Of a stretch of DNA of 37,122 nucleotides, positions 24,095 through 32,667 are shown in pieces. The stretch lies in the NCBI GenBank assembly GCA_002305535.1, contig DBRE01000089.1:1-37122 (forward strand), given 5' to 3'. Position 1 is the stretch's first letter. Each line of letters starts with the position of its first letter. Source of the DNA: Syntrophomonas sp. UBA1376. GTDB taxonomy: Bacteria; Bacillota; Syntrophomonadia; Syntrophomonadales; Syntrophomonadaceae. The translations under genes were made by a program, and so were the position numbers. Under the pieces are notes generated by a model. It was not told the DNA's origin, ran no database searches, and was given only the letters and a program-made list of their open reading frames with translations.

Positions 24095-25198
24095 TCAATC
24101 AGTGAGCAATTGTTCAATGGCAATAATCAAGTCTGCGCATTGCCCGTCAATTGCTGGGAAATCCATGGCTTCGATATAAATGCCTTCCAGCTGATCGTGC
24201 AGCTGTTTAGCCTGTTCTATCCACTCTATGGCTTCTCGAATGCCGCTTTCCAAACGCTCCCCAGCCAAAGCGATCCGTTTGGCGTAAGGATTTAGAGAAT
24301 CGACGGGCAAAAGCTGGTCGAAATCCAACTGCCGCTTATAGCGGGAACTGGATAGCTGTTGAGCATAGGGAAACAAATAGTCACTCACATCCACCAGAGC
24401 CCGATTGTAGTCGGGCAGGTAAACCATGTCGACCTGGAGAGGATCAAAGGGGTTATGATATATCTCAGCACTTAGGCCGGTCAGTTTTATCATGTTCACG
24501 AGGTGATCCAGCAAGTCTTTGACACCGCTGCCGGGACTGCCTTTGATAGCAAATACAGCGGTATCTGACTCTAAAATCAGGTCAGCTTTTAATAATTTGC
24601 CCGCTGGGGTAATAGCTCCGGCAAATAGATGGCGTATTTCAGCCCTTTCAGCTGGTGCTGTTTCCTGCAAGAAATCCTTGGTCAAGGCGAGAGTATTGCG
24701 ATAGACGCTTCTGTCATCGCGAACTCTATGGGGATAGACTGACCATTCTTCCCAGGCCAGGTAGGACTCTTTGAGGCGGTGATAGGCTTGCGTAAAGCAG
24801 AAAGAAATATGATCGCTGATATCTATTACCTCAGGTCTATGAGCCGCTATCTGGCTACGCTGCCAGTATCGGCCTAGATCGATGATTTCATCCACCGCTC
24901 CTGGATAGCGTGGGTCAACTATGTGGGGGGCGGTTCCATCCAAAACAGCTGCTTGGTGAGCTCCTATCACAATACCATCCAGTGAATCAGGATCGGAAGA
25001 ACACCAGTGGTATTCTATAGACTGGCCCTTATCCAGAAAGTGGGTGCCTATTTGCTTCATCAAATGGGATTTGCCTACTCCCGGACCGCCTTTAAGAATG
25101 AACTTTCGTTTAACGGTAGGTTTGACCAGGTAATGATAAAATGAATAGAAACCCTGACTGGTGTTTCCACCAGGAAAAAAATGACGAGACTTACCCAT
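24095..25198 (-). CDS. Tandem P-loop ATPase of PRK06851-like family, function unknown
   Basis: The 367-aa protein looks like two P-loop domains in tandem. The first Walker A is intact: GGPGVGKS at residues 37-44, followed by HLMKQIG. The second, KGSPGSGVKDLL from residue 219, keeps the glycines but has Val where the catalytic Lys should be, so it is probably inactive in nucleotide hydrolysis. I recognise it as a family of uncharacterised Bacillota ATPases; no function is known to me. I choose the ATG at 25198, with GGAGGT 7-8 nt upstream, over a TTG at 25213 that overlaps it. It is convergent with the second moeA and divergent from recJ, so it forms its own unit. Confidence 0.75.
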   Translation of the reverse strand: MGKSRHFFPGGNTSQGFYSFYHYLVKPTVKRKFILKGGPGVGKSHLMKQIGTHFLDKGQSIEYHWCSSDPDSLDGIVIGAHQAAVLDGTAPHIVDPRYPGAVDEIIDLGRYWQRSQIAAHRPEVIDISDHISFCFTQAYHRLKESYLAWEEWSVYPHRVRDDRSVYRNTLALTKDFLQETAPAERAEIRHLFAGAITPAGKLLKADLILESDTAVFAIKGSPGSGVKDLLDHLVNMIKLTGLSAEIYHNPFDPLQVDMVYLPDYNRALVDVSDYLFPYAQQLSSSRYKRQLDFDQLLPVDSLNPYAKRIALAGERLESGIREAIEWIEQAKQLHDQLEGIYIEAMDFPAIDGQCADLIIAIEQLLTD

Positions 25199-25305
25199 GG
25201 AATTTACCTCCAAGCAGTCAGACTTTTTTAATGGTTTATGTATTATCTATATGATATTCTTACTTTTTTCAGTTCAACTTATTATATTTTTAGGAGGCAC
25301 AACCC

Positions 25306-28092
25306 TTGAACAACTGGAAGATTGAACCGGTGGATCCAAAAACCGTACGACAAATGCAGGATTCTTTACATATTTCCGAATTATTAGCCTCCGTCCTCAT
25401 ACGTAGGGGCATAGTCGATCCCGAGCAAGCCCGCTACTTTTTACATGCTGATCGGAAAGATATGCAACCTCCGGAACAGATTCGCGATTTGACTGCGGCA
25501 GTAAATCGACTGGTCGAAGCTATTGCCAAGGGCCAGAAGATCATGGTTTATGGTGATTATGATGTAGATGGAGTATGCGGCACTGTTATTCTGTTGGAAT
25601 GCCTGCGAGCTTTGGGGGCTAAGGCAGAGTACTATATACCTGATAGATTCGCAGAGGGTTATGGATTGAACTATGCGGCAATAGAGCAGTTAGCTAAGCA
25701 AGGTGTACAGCTATTGGTCACGGTAGACTGCGGAATTAATTCCATTGGGGAAGTGGCCCGCGCCAATGAGCTAGGTATGGAAGTAATAATCACTGATCAT
25801 CATACTCCGGAGTCCTTTCTTCCTAAAGCGGCGGCTATCGTCAACCCTCGTCTGGGGACGTTAGACCATTGCAAGGATCTATGTGGTGCGGGGGTGGTAT
25901 TTAAGCTGGTACAGAAACTGGGTCATCAGAACATACCTGTTGCTCGGATAGATGAATGGTTAGAGTTGGCGGCCTTGGCAACAGTAGCAGACATAGTACC
26001 GCTACGTGGTGAGAACCGCATTCTGGTCAAAGAAGGTCTGGCCAGCATGAAGCGCACCCAACGTCTCGGGTTAAAAGCTCTGTTGCAGGATAGTAAAATA
26101 ATAGGTCAAGACCTCCATGCCTACCATCTGGGTTTTATTCTGGCACCCCGCATTAATGCAGCTGGCCGGCTAAAAAGCGCCGCTCTGGCGGTGGATTTGT
26201 TAATGTCTCAAGAAGAGAGCCATGCGGTTTCCCTAGCCAGGGAATTGAGTTTTTTGAACGAGGAACGGAAACGGATCGAACAGACAGTGGTTGAGGAAGC
26301 TGCGGCCAGCATTGAGAATAGTGAGGAAAACCTGGAGCAAGGTATAATTATGGTGGATGGAGAAAGCTGGCATCCTGGGGTTATCGGTATTGCGGCTTCC
26401 CGGTTGGTAGATAAATACCGTCTGCCGGTAGTACTGGTCTCTTGGCAGGGTGATCTGGGAAGAGGATCAGCCCGAAGTATACCAGGTTTCAATTTATATG
26501 AAGCCTTGTATGCCTGCCGGAACCATCTGGAGCAGTTTGGCGGGCATGCTATGGCGGCAGGTCTTGCTCTAAACCGTACGCAAATGGAAAGTTTCCGTAA
26601 ACAACTGCAGGGACAGGCCATTATTGCCCAGACGGCAGCTGATAGCACCACCTATTTGGATGGGGAACTGTTTTCCCACCAGTTAAGCACTGATATAGTG
26701 TTGGAGTTGGAACACCTACAACCTTTCGGGGAGGGGAATCCCGTCCCGCAATTCTTGATACACCATGACATTATTGAGCGCCCGGTACTGATGGGAGCCA
26801 ATCGCAACCATTTTAAAGCTGTGGTACAGCCGGGCAATATGACCATGATTTCCTTCCGAAGAGCCGAATGGATAGACTACCCTCTGGGGGAGTGCCGTTT
26901 TAATTTGCTGGGCAATCTGGAAATCAATTCTTTTCGGGGGCAGACTAGCGTACAAATAAGGGCCACTCATCTTCAACCAGCTTATAAAAAACATATTGTG
27001 GGAAAGGATGCTCACTTGGAAAGCATATTGCATTGGGCAATTGAGAGATTGCGCCAGGGTCAGCCTGCCGTGTTTACCTTTCCCACCTACCGCATTTTAC
27101 GTTATTATCAGGAGCTTTTCAGCCCTATGCTACAGCCAGATAGGCTGTATTCACTGCATGGACATCTAGCTAGTGAGCAGCAAACAATAGCTAATGCAGC
27201 TCTTAAGACCGGGCGGCCGGCGATTTATTTGGTAACGGAACCTTATTGGCATTATTTATATAAATTAAATAACAACCAGTCAATAAATCCCAGCTGGGTA
27301 GTTAACTTTTGGTCTTCAATATCGAGCTCAGGCTGTACTGATGGAGAAAACTATTATCCGTCTCCCGACAATTATCCACAGATCAGGTTGATGCCCAGTA
27401 CTGACCACAGCACGTTCTCTGCTCTCTTTTATATCAACAGTGATGAGTCCAAGAACAAACTGGCTCAGCAACGGTCATCATCAGCGGAGGCGATGGCCGT
27501 ATCTGACTGGTCTTTCCGCCTTCCTGGATATGAGGAGGATCAGGCACCTGGTAAGAATCAGCCCGGTTTGACTCCCATAAAGTCTTATGAAAAAGAGGTC
27601 AACCAGGTGGTTCTGCTTGATTCGCCTTATAGTGAATATGAAGCTTTTATCATAGCTCGCCAGCTGGGTAGTGGGTCTGACTCCTGCTTACTTATAGCCG
27701 AATTTGACCTGGCCCAGTTGATCACCCGGGGGGATAATCTGCGTCAAATATATCCCGACCGTTCTATTGTCGCTAAGATGGCCACCTGGCTGGGGCAGCG
27801 AGCCGCAAATGGAGAAATTATCAGTGCAGAACTGGACGATCTGGCAACTGGTGTCAGTATGTCAGCCGATTCATCTATAAGTACTCTACAGGTAACGAAT
27901 GCCTTGCGGATCATGTCTGATTTAGGGTTGTGCCGGTATCGTAAAAAGGGTAGTATTATTGAAATAAAGGCCCTGGGGCCAACCACGACTACCTTAGACT
28001 TGGCTGATTCAGCATTTTATAGGGAGGGGCAGGCTGAAAAGCGTGCTTTTGCCTCCTGGCAATCATGGGTAAAAGAGCAATTGGCATGGTGA
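25306..28092 (+). CDS. recJ: Single-stranded-DNA exonuclease RecJ
   Basis: RecJ degrades single-stranded DNA 5' to 3' in recombination and repair. DHH-family motifs are all present: DYDVDG (84-89), VTVDCGIN (Asp141), TDHHTP (164-166 DHH) and ATVADIVPL (Asp229). DHHA1 and OB-fold regions follow to about residue 560 (GGHAMAAGL and PFGEGNP are visible). At 928 aa it is longer than B. subtilis RecJ (about 786 aa). The extra length includes a low-complexity Ser/Asn/Pro-rich linker around residues 670-765 and a C-terminal domain of winged-helix appearance. The TTG start follows TTAGGAGG. relA begins 6 nt after its stop; the apt gene that often sits between them in Bacillota is missing. Confidence 0.95.
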   Translation: MNNWKIEPVDPKTVRQMQDSLHISELLASVLIRRGIVDPEQARYFLHADRKDMQPPEQIRDLTAAVNRLVEAIAKGQKIMVYGDYDVDGVCGTVILLECLRALGAKAEYYIPDRFAEGYGLNYAAIEQLAKQGVQLLVTVDCGINSIGEVARANELGMEVIITDHHTPESFLPKAAAIVNPRLGTLDHCKDLCGAGVVFKLVQKLGHQNIPVARIDEWLELAALATVADIVPLRGENRILVKEGLASMKRTQRLGLKALLQDSKIIGQDLHAYHLGFILAPRINAAGRLKSAALAVDLLMSQEESHAVSLARELSFLNEERKRIEQTVVEEAAASIENSEENLEQGIIMVDGESWHPGVIGIAASRLVDKYRLPVVLVSWQGDLGRGSARSIPGFNLYEALYACRNHLEQFGGHAMAAGLALNRTQMESFRKQLQGQAIIAQTAADSTTYLDGELFSHQLSTDIVLELEHLQPFGEGNPVPQFLIHHDIIERPVLMGANRNHFKAVVQPGNMTMISFRRAEWIDYPLGECRFNLLGNLEINSFRGQTSVQIRATHLQPAYKKHIVGKDAHLESILHWAIERLRQGQPAVFTFPTYRILRYYQELFSPMLQPDRLYSLHGHLASEQQTIANAALKTGRPAIYLVTEPYWHYLYKLNNNQSINPSWVVNFWSSISSSGCTDGENYYPSPDNYPQIRLMPSTDHSTFSALFYINSDESKNKLAQQRSSSAEAMAVSDWSFRLPGYEEDQAPGKNQPGLTPIKSYEKEVNQVVLLDSPYSEYEAFIIARQLGSGSDSCLLIAEFDLAQLITRGDNLRQIYPDRSIVAKMATWLGQRAANGEIISAELDDLATGVSMSADSSISTLQVTNALRIMSDLGLCRYRKKGSIIEIKALGPTTTTLDLADSAFYREGQAEKRAFASWQSWVKEQLAW

Positions 28093-28098
28093 TAAGTG

Positions 28099-30282
28099 AT
28101 GGGATTACAGCTTATAATTGACCGGATAAAAAAATATGATCCAACTGCCAACCTGGAGCTGATTGAAAAAGCCTTCAACCATGCTCAAATGGCTCATGCT
28201 GGCCAAAAAAGGATCTCTGGAGAGCCCTATATAATACACCCAGTAGAAGTTGCCCTCATCCTTACGGAAATAGAAATGGACTCAGCCTCAATTTGTGCGG
28301 CCCTCTTGCATGACGTCATTGAAGATACCGACATGAGTTATTATACGTTGGTTCAAGAATTTGGAGAAGAGATTGCGCTGTTGGTAGATGGGGTCACCAA
28401 ATTAAGCCGCATTAATTTCAAATCCAAAGAAGACGCCCAGGCTGAAAACCTGCGCAAGATGTTTATAGCCATGGCTAAAGATATTCGGGTTATTCTAATC
28501 AAACTGGCTGACCGGTTGCATAATATGCGCACTCTGCAGTTTCAGAATGAACGCAAGCAGAAAGAGATCGCCCAGGAAACTATGGAGATTTTTGCTCCAC
28601 TGGCGCATCGCCTGGGGATATTTAAGTTCAAATGGGAACTGGAAGATCTATCCTTTTATTATCTGGAACCGGAAATCTATTATGAGATAGCTAAACGCTT
28701 GAAACAAAAGCGCAAGGAGCGCGAGGACTACGTCCATGAACTGCTACAGCAGATAAATGAAGGACTCGAACAAATAGGGGTCAAGGCTGATATCGACGGC
28801 CGACCCAAGAATATCTACAGTATTTACAAAAAAATGCTCAAACAGGGCAAAGACATCGATGAAATATATGATAAGATCGCTATCCGGGTGGTAGTCGACG
28901 ATGTACGTGACTGCTATGGAGTGTTGGGCATAATTCATACCATGTGGAAGCCACTGCCAGGTAGGTTCAAGGATTACATAGCTACTCCCAAACCTAACCT
29001 GTATCAGTCTTTGCATACTACCATGATCGGCAAAGGCGGCGAACCCTTTGAAGTGCAGATTCGTACCTGGGAAATGCACCGTACAGCTGAATACGGCATT
29101 GCCGCTCATTGGCGCTACAAAGAAGGTGGGAATCTCAAAGACAAGAAGTTTGATGAAAAACTGTCTTGGCTGCGCCAAATACTTGAATGGCAACAGGAAG
29201 TGAAAGATACCAGTGAATTTATGGAGTCATTAAAGATAGATCTTTTTGATGACACGGTATTCGTTTTTACGCCTAAAGGGAAAGTTGTAGAATTGCCCAA
29301 AGGTGCCTGTCCGGTCGATTTTGCTTACCGGGTCCATACCGAAGTAGGTCATCAGTGCACCGGAGCGAAGGTCAATGGACGTATAGTGCCGCTGGACTTT
29401 CCCCTGGCTAATGGTGACATCGTTGAAATATTGACTTCCAAGAATTCCACTGGTCCCAGTTATGACTGGCTTAACTTCGTAAAAACTTCTTCGGCCAAGA
29501 GCCGTATCAAGCAATGGTTCAACCGCGAGAAGCGTCAGGCCAATATCTTAAAAGGCCATGATTTGCTGGAAAAAGAACTGCGCAAAAAGCATTTCAGTAC
29601 CAAAGAGTTTTTGAGTGAAGATAAGTTGATAGAGGTAGCTCGGCGCTTTGGACTCAATACGGCTGATGACCTATGTGCGGCTATAGGTGACGGCAACCTT
29701 ACTGTTAATCAAGTCCTTAACAAACAAAAAGAATTGTTTTTCCAGGATGCTCAGGTTGATGATATCATTCCGCTCAATATCCCCACTCAGGTGATACCCC
29801 ATCCCGACAGGGACACTGGTTCTCTGCGCATCAAGGGTGTGGATGATGTGGTTTTTCGCCTATCCCGCTGCTGCAATCCTCTGCCTGGTGACCAGGTATT
29901 AGGCTACATCACCCGAGGGAGGGGAGTGTCTGTGCATCGCCGGGATTGCCCTAATCTACTTAATTATTTGCGTACCGAGAAAGACCGTATCATTGAGGTC
30001 GAATGGGCTGAAGAACGAGGTATCTATACGGTAGAACTGGAAGTGAGGGCTATGGATCGTCACCACTTGACCACTGATGTAATGAGTGTTATAGCTGATA
30101 TGCGGATTCCCATTTTATCGGTATTTTCCCGGGCTACTAAGAATGATCTGGCTATAATGAACCTGAAGTTGGAAATCAAGGATATGTCGCATATGTATGC
30201 TGTTATACAGCGCATTCAAAAAATCAAGGATGTTTTTGAAGTACGCCGAGTGTTACCAGGCGAGGTCAGAGGAGAATCATAA
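28099..30282 (+). CDS. relA: Bifunctional (p)ppGpp synthetase/hydrolase
   Basis: The protein makes and degrades the stringent-response alarmone. The HD hydrolase domain is intact (LLHDVIEDT, His71-Asp72). The synthetase domain has GRPKNIYSIYKKM, PNLYQSLHTT and EVQIRTWEMH. The RFKD sequence at residues 289-292 is the charge pattern reported for bifunctional Rel, not synthetase-only RelA. TGS (about 390-450) and C-terminal ACT domains are present, so the 727 aa are full length. The ATG at 28099 is used; a GTG directly before it (28096) is equally possible and adds one Met. It overlaps dtd by one base (TAATG). Confidence 0.96.
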   Translation: MGLQLIIDRIKKYDPTANLELIEKAFNHAQMAHAGQKRISGEPYIIHPVEVALILTEIEMDSASICAALLHDVIEDTDMSYYTLVQEFGEEIALLVDGVTKLSRINFKSKEDAQAENLRKMFIAMAKDIRVILIKLADRLHNMRTLQFQNERKQKEIAQETMEIFAPLAHRLGIFKFKWELEDLSFYYLEPEIYYEIAKRLKQKRKEREDYVHELLQQINEGLEQIGVKADIDGRPKNIYSIYKKMLKQGKDIDEIYDKIAIRVVVDDVRDCYGVLGIIHTMWKPLPGRFKDYIATPKPNLYQSLHTTMIGKGGEPFEVQIRTWEMHRTAEYGIAAHWRYKEGGNLKDKKFDEKLSWLRQILEWQQEVKDTSEFMESLKIDLFDDTVFVFTPKGKVVELPKGACPVDFAYRVHTEVGHQCTGAKVNGRIVPLDFPLANGDIVEILTSKNSTGPSYDWLNFVKTSSAKSRIKQWFNREKRQANILKGHDLLEKELRKKHFSTKEFLSEDKLIEVARRFGLNTADDLCAAIGDGNLTVNQVLNKQKELFFQDAQVDDIIPLNIPTQVIPHPDRDTGSLRIKGVDDVVFRLSRCCNPLPGDQVLGYITRGRGVSVHRRDCPNLLNYLRTEKDRIIEVEWAEERGIYTVELEVRAMDRHHLTTDVMSVIADMRIPILSVFSRATKNDLAIMNLKLEIKDMSHMYAVIQRIQKIKDVFEVRRVLPGEVRGES

Positions 30283-30731
30283 TGAGAGCAGTAGTTCAAA
30301 GAACCCGTTGCAGCAAGGTTTTAGTGAATGAGCAGTTAGTGGGGCAAGCTGGACCCGGTCTTACCGTACTGTTGGGAATTAAACGCGGTGACCAGATAAG
30401 CGATGCTGAGTATATGATCGATAAAATTATAAATTTGAGGATATTTGAGGATGACGAAGGAAAGATGAATCGGTCACTGTTGGACTGCTCAGGGGACATA
30501 CTGCTGGTGAGTCAGTTCACTTTGTATGGTGATGCTAGACGAGGCAGGCGTCCTGGTTTTTCTGATGCAGAGCTTCCCGAACTGGCCCAACCCTTGTTTG
30601 AGAAGTGCCTTGAATTGATCAGGGCTAAGGGTATCAGAGTGGAAACTGGTATATTTGGAGAACATATGGTCGTTACTATGGACAATGATGGGCCATGTAC
30701 TATTATATTAGACAGTGACCGAAATTTTTAA
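30282..30731 (+). CDS. dtd: D-aminoacyl-tRNA deacylase
   Basis: Dtd removes D-amino acids (and glycine mischarged on tRNA-Ala) from tRNA. The 149-aa protein shows the two family motifs: SQFTLYGD (residues about 77-84) and the cis-proline motif near the C-terminus, NDGPCTIILDS. The second motif is usually GPVT; here Val is Cys, a conservative change near the active site. Length matches the family. It starts in the relA stop (TAATG) and is followed 15 nt later by the metallo-hydrolase gene. relA-dtd adjacency is common in Bacillota. Confidence 0.96.
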   Translation: MRAVVQRTRCSKVLVNEQLVGQAGPGLTVLLGIKRGDQISDAEYMIDKIINLRIFEDDEGKMNRSLLDCSGDILLVSQFTLYGDARRGRRPGFSDAELPELAQPLFEKCLELIRAKGIRVETGIFGEHMVVTMDNDGPCTIILDSDRNF

Positions 30732-30746
30732 GGAGGGCGTGCCAAA

Positions 30747-31367
30747 GTGATATTGAAAGGGCTGGAGATCAACACCATGGGAGTAAACTGCTACATTGTT
30801 GGTTGTGAGGAGACCAAAGAAGTAGCAGTTATAGATCCCGGCGGCAATCCCCGAGGAATAGTAAAGCTTCTAGAAGAGGAGGGACTCACCGCCGTATATA
30901 TTATCAACACACATGGACATATTGATCATATCGGTGGCAATCGGGGAGTCAAGGAAGCTACTGGTGCCAAGGTGTTGATACATGAAGGTGATGCCAAAAT
31001 GCTGGTTAATCCGGTCTCCAACTTCTCTCTTTTAATGGGTAGCAAAGTGACTAGTCCTGCCGCCGATCAACTCTTGCAAGACGGAGATGTGATCAAGATA
31101 GGCAACACCGTGGAACTGGAAGTCATTCATACCCCAGGGCACAGCCCGGGAGGAATCTGCTTAAAAACAGGAGACATTATTTTTGTGGGTGATACTCTAT
31201 TTCAAGGCTCCATCGGCCGAACTGATTTTCCGGGAGGCTCTCACACTCAACTGATCAAAAACATTAAAGAGCGTTTGCTCTGTTTTGATGATGAAGTAGT
31301 CTGTTATCCAGGACATGGCCCGGCAACCACCATAGGGTTTGAACGGCAGTACAATCCTTTTTTATAA
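30747..31367 (+). CDS. Metallo-beta-lactamase-fold hydrolase (glyoxalase II-like, YqgX type)
   Basis: The 206-aa protein has the metal motif THGHIDHIGG (residues 55-64, ligands His56, His58, Asp60, His61). Further ligand strands are IHTPGHSPGG, FVGDTLFQGSIGRTD and a final YPGHGPATTIG. This is the short glyoxalase-II-like subgroup lacking the C-terminal substrate domain of classical GloB, often found beside dtd and relA in Bacillota. The substrate is uncertain (thioester or other hydrolysis). The GTG start follows AAGGAGGG (30730-30737). No terminator is visible between its stop and the T-box promoter. Confidence 0.9.
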   Translation: MILKGLEINTMGVNCYIVGCEETKEVAVIDPGGNPRGIVKLLEEEGLTAVYIINTHGHIDHIGGNRGVKEATGAKVLIHEGDAKMLVNPVSNFSLLMGSKVTSPAADQLLQDGDVIKIGNTVELEVIHTPGHSPGGICLKTGDIIFVGDTLFQGSIGRTDFPGGSHTQLIKNIKERLLCFDDEVVCYPGHGPATTIGFERQYNPFL

Positions 31368-31372
31368 AACTC

Positions 31373-31402
31373 TTTACAAATCGTATATGATCGTGCTATC
31401 AT
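31373..31402 (+). promoter_or_regulatory. Promoter for the T-box-aroF operon
   Basis: TTTACA (31373-31378) and TATCAT (31397-31402) have an 18-nt spacer and lie about 35 nt before the start of the T-box stem I. The match to the sigma-A consensus is moderate (5/6 in the -35 box, 4/6 in the -10 box). Confidence 0.5.
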
Positions 31403-31664
31403 GATTCTCAATTAAAAAAACAGTAAATGCCATGAACAAGTAAAGTAGGAGTAGGGAACTAATCAGAGAGGAGATGCCATCGGCTGAAAGCATCTCTATA
31501 GGGAAGTACTTTGAAGTTCACTTGGGAGCACCCGGCTGAAACCGTTGATGGAAAGTAGGCTGAGGCGGAATCTTCCACCGTTAAAAGGAAGGGGATATCG
31601 GATCAACCTGTATCCTTGCGAAGCGGGCCTATTAGGCAACATGGGTGGTACCGCGGGAAGTCAA

Positions 31665-31700
31665 CTTCTCGTCCCAGTAGGGATGAGGAGTTTTTTGTTT
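31665..31700 (+). terminator. T-box terminator 1
   Basis: CTTCTCGTCCC pairs with GGGATGAGGAG (11 bp including G-U pairs) around an AGTA loop, followed by TTTTTTG. It overlaps the 3' part of the first antiterminator, as expected for a T-box switch. Confidence 0.85.
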
Positions 31701-31773
31701 TTGCAGGGGGTCTCGTATCTTTATAGAGCGGGCTTTGAATAAGCCAATCTGGGTGGTACCGCGGGAAGTTAAA

Positions 31774-31809
31774 CCTCTCGTCCCTTGTGGATGAGGGGTT
31801 TTTATTTTT
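31774..31809 (+). terminator. T-box terminator 2
   Basis: CCTCTCGTCC pairs with GGATGAGGGG (10 bp with G-U pairs) around a CTTGT loop, followed by TTTTTATTTTT. It ends 16 nt before the aroF ATG and partly precedes its GGAGGTGA ribosome binding site. It is the second of two switches in series. Confidence 0.85.
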
Positions 31810-31824
31810 ATGGAGGTGAGCTAA

Positions 31825-32667
31825 ATGAAGAGTCTGAAAAAGAAACTGGCTGATGATATGTTGGTGTTGCGTGGTGTCAATCAGCCGACCACAGTGATCG
31901 ATGTCAAAGGCTGCCCGATAGGGGGAGAGTCAGTGATGGTGGTGGCTGGCCCCTGTGCCATAGAAAATGAAGATCTATTGAAGGAAACCGCTTTCAAGGT
32001 TAGAGGATCTGGAGCGGTAGCGCTACGAGGCGGGGCTTTCAAACCCCGTACTTCCCCGTATAGTTTTCAGGGGTTGGGAGAAGATGGACTGCGCATACTG
32101 GCTCGCATAGGAGAAGAAATGAATATGCCGGTGGTGACGGAGATAATGGACAGTGAGGATATTGATCTGGTGAGCAGGTACGCTGACATTCTCCAGGTAG
32201 GCGCACGCAATATGCAGAATTTTTCATTACTCAAGAAACTGGGCAAAATAGACAAACCGGTAATACTAAAGCGAGGTCTGGCAGCTACTATAGAAGAATG
32301 GTTGTCTGCTGCCGAATACATTTTGGCGGGTGGCAATGGCAAGGTAATTCTGTGTGAGCGGGGAGTTAGGACTTCAGAGACCTGGACGCGCAATACCCTG
32401 GATTTGTCTGCGGTAGCCCTGGTGAAAGAGCTGTCCCATTTGCCGGTGATGGTTGATCCCAGTCATGCCACCGGGGTGCGCAGTCTGGTGACCCCCATGG
32501 CCCGGGCAGCTGTTGCCGCAGGAGCCGACGGTATCATGGTTGAAGTGCATCCCCACCCGGAGCGGGCCTTGTCCGATGGGGATCAATCCCTGACTCCCAA
32601 AGGATTCAGCCAACTGATGAAGGATATTGATCCGATCGCGAGAGCCTTGGGAAGGAGAATCTACTAA
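31825..32667 (+). CDS. aroF: 3-deoxy-7-phosphoheptulonate synthase (DAHP synthase, type I-beta)
   Basis: The enzyme joins phosphoenolpyruvate and erythrose-4-phosphate in the first step of aromatic amino acid synthesis. Motifs: AGPCAIE (residues 41-47), RGGAFKPRTSPYSFQG (from 68), VGARNMQN (125-132), LKRG (148-151) and DPSHATG (211-217), with VEVHP near the end as the last metal site. At 280 aa it has only about 30 residues before the barrel, too short for the ACT-like regulatory domain of Thermotoga-type enzymes or the chorismate mutase domain of B. subtilis AroA. Control may therefore be at the T-box level. The ATG follows GGAGGTGA. It overlaps pheA by one base. Confidence 0.95.
   Translation: MKSLKKKLADDMLVLRGVNQPTTVIDVKGCPIGGESVMVVAGPCAIENEDLLKETAFKVRGSGAVALRGGAFKPRTSPYSFQGLGEDGLRILARIGEEMNMPVVTEIMDSEDIDLVSRYADILQVGARNMQNFSLLKKLGKIDKPVILKRGLAATIEEWLSAAEYILAGGNGKVILCERGVRTSETWTRNTLDLSAVALVKELSHLPVMVDPSHATGVRSLVTPMARAAVAAGADGIMVEVHPHPERALSDGDQSLTPKGFSQLMKDIDPIARALGRRIY

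Larger units (their letters stand above)
31437..31809 (+). ncRNA. T-box leader with duplicated stem III/antiterminator/terminator, probably tRNA-Phe responsive
   Basis: The leader precedes aroF. Stem I: CAAGT (31437-31441) pairs with ACTTG (31520-31524); an AGTA loop-E-like motif follows the 5' arm; and a distal stem GAGATGC (31471-31477) / GCATCTC (31490-31496) is seen. Just before the basal 3' arm is GAAG-TTC-A, so the likely specifier is TTC (31517-31519, Phe). A TAC at 31507-31509 is the alternative (Tyr). The T-box core GGGTGGTACCGCGG occurs twice (31643-31656 and 31751-31764). Each is preceded by a small stem III hairpin (GCCT/AGGC; GGCTT/AAGCC) and followed by a terminator. Only one stem I is present. 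Uncharged cognate tRNA should stabilise the antiterminator and switch on aroF-pheA. Confidence 0.92.

Noticed and set aside
31545..31742. Open frame of 65 aa inside the T-box leader.
   Set aside because: It lies wholly within conserved RNA structure, has no family resemblance and is interrupted by the first terminator.
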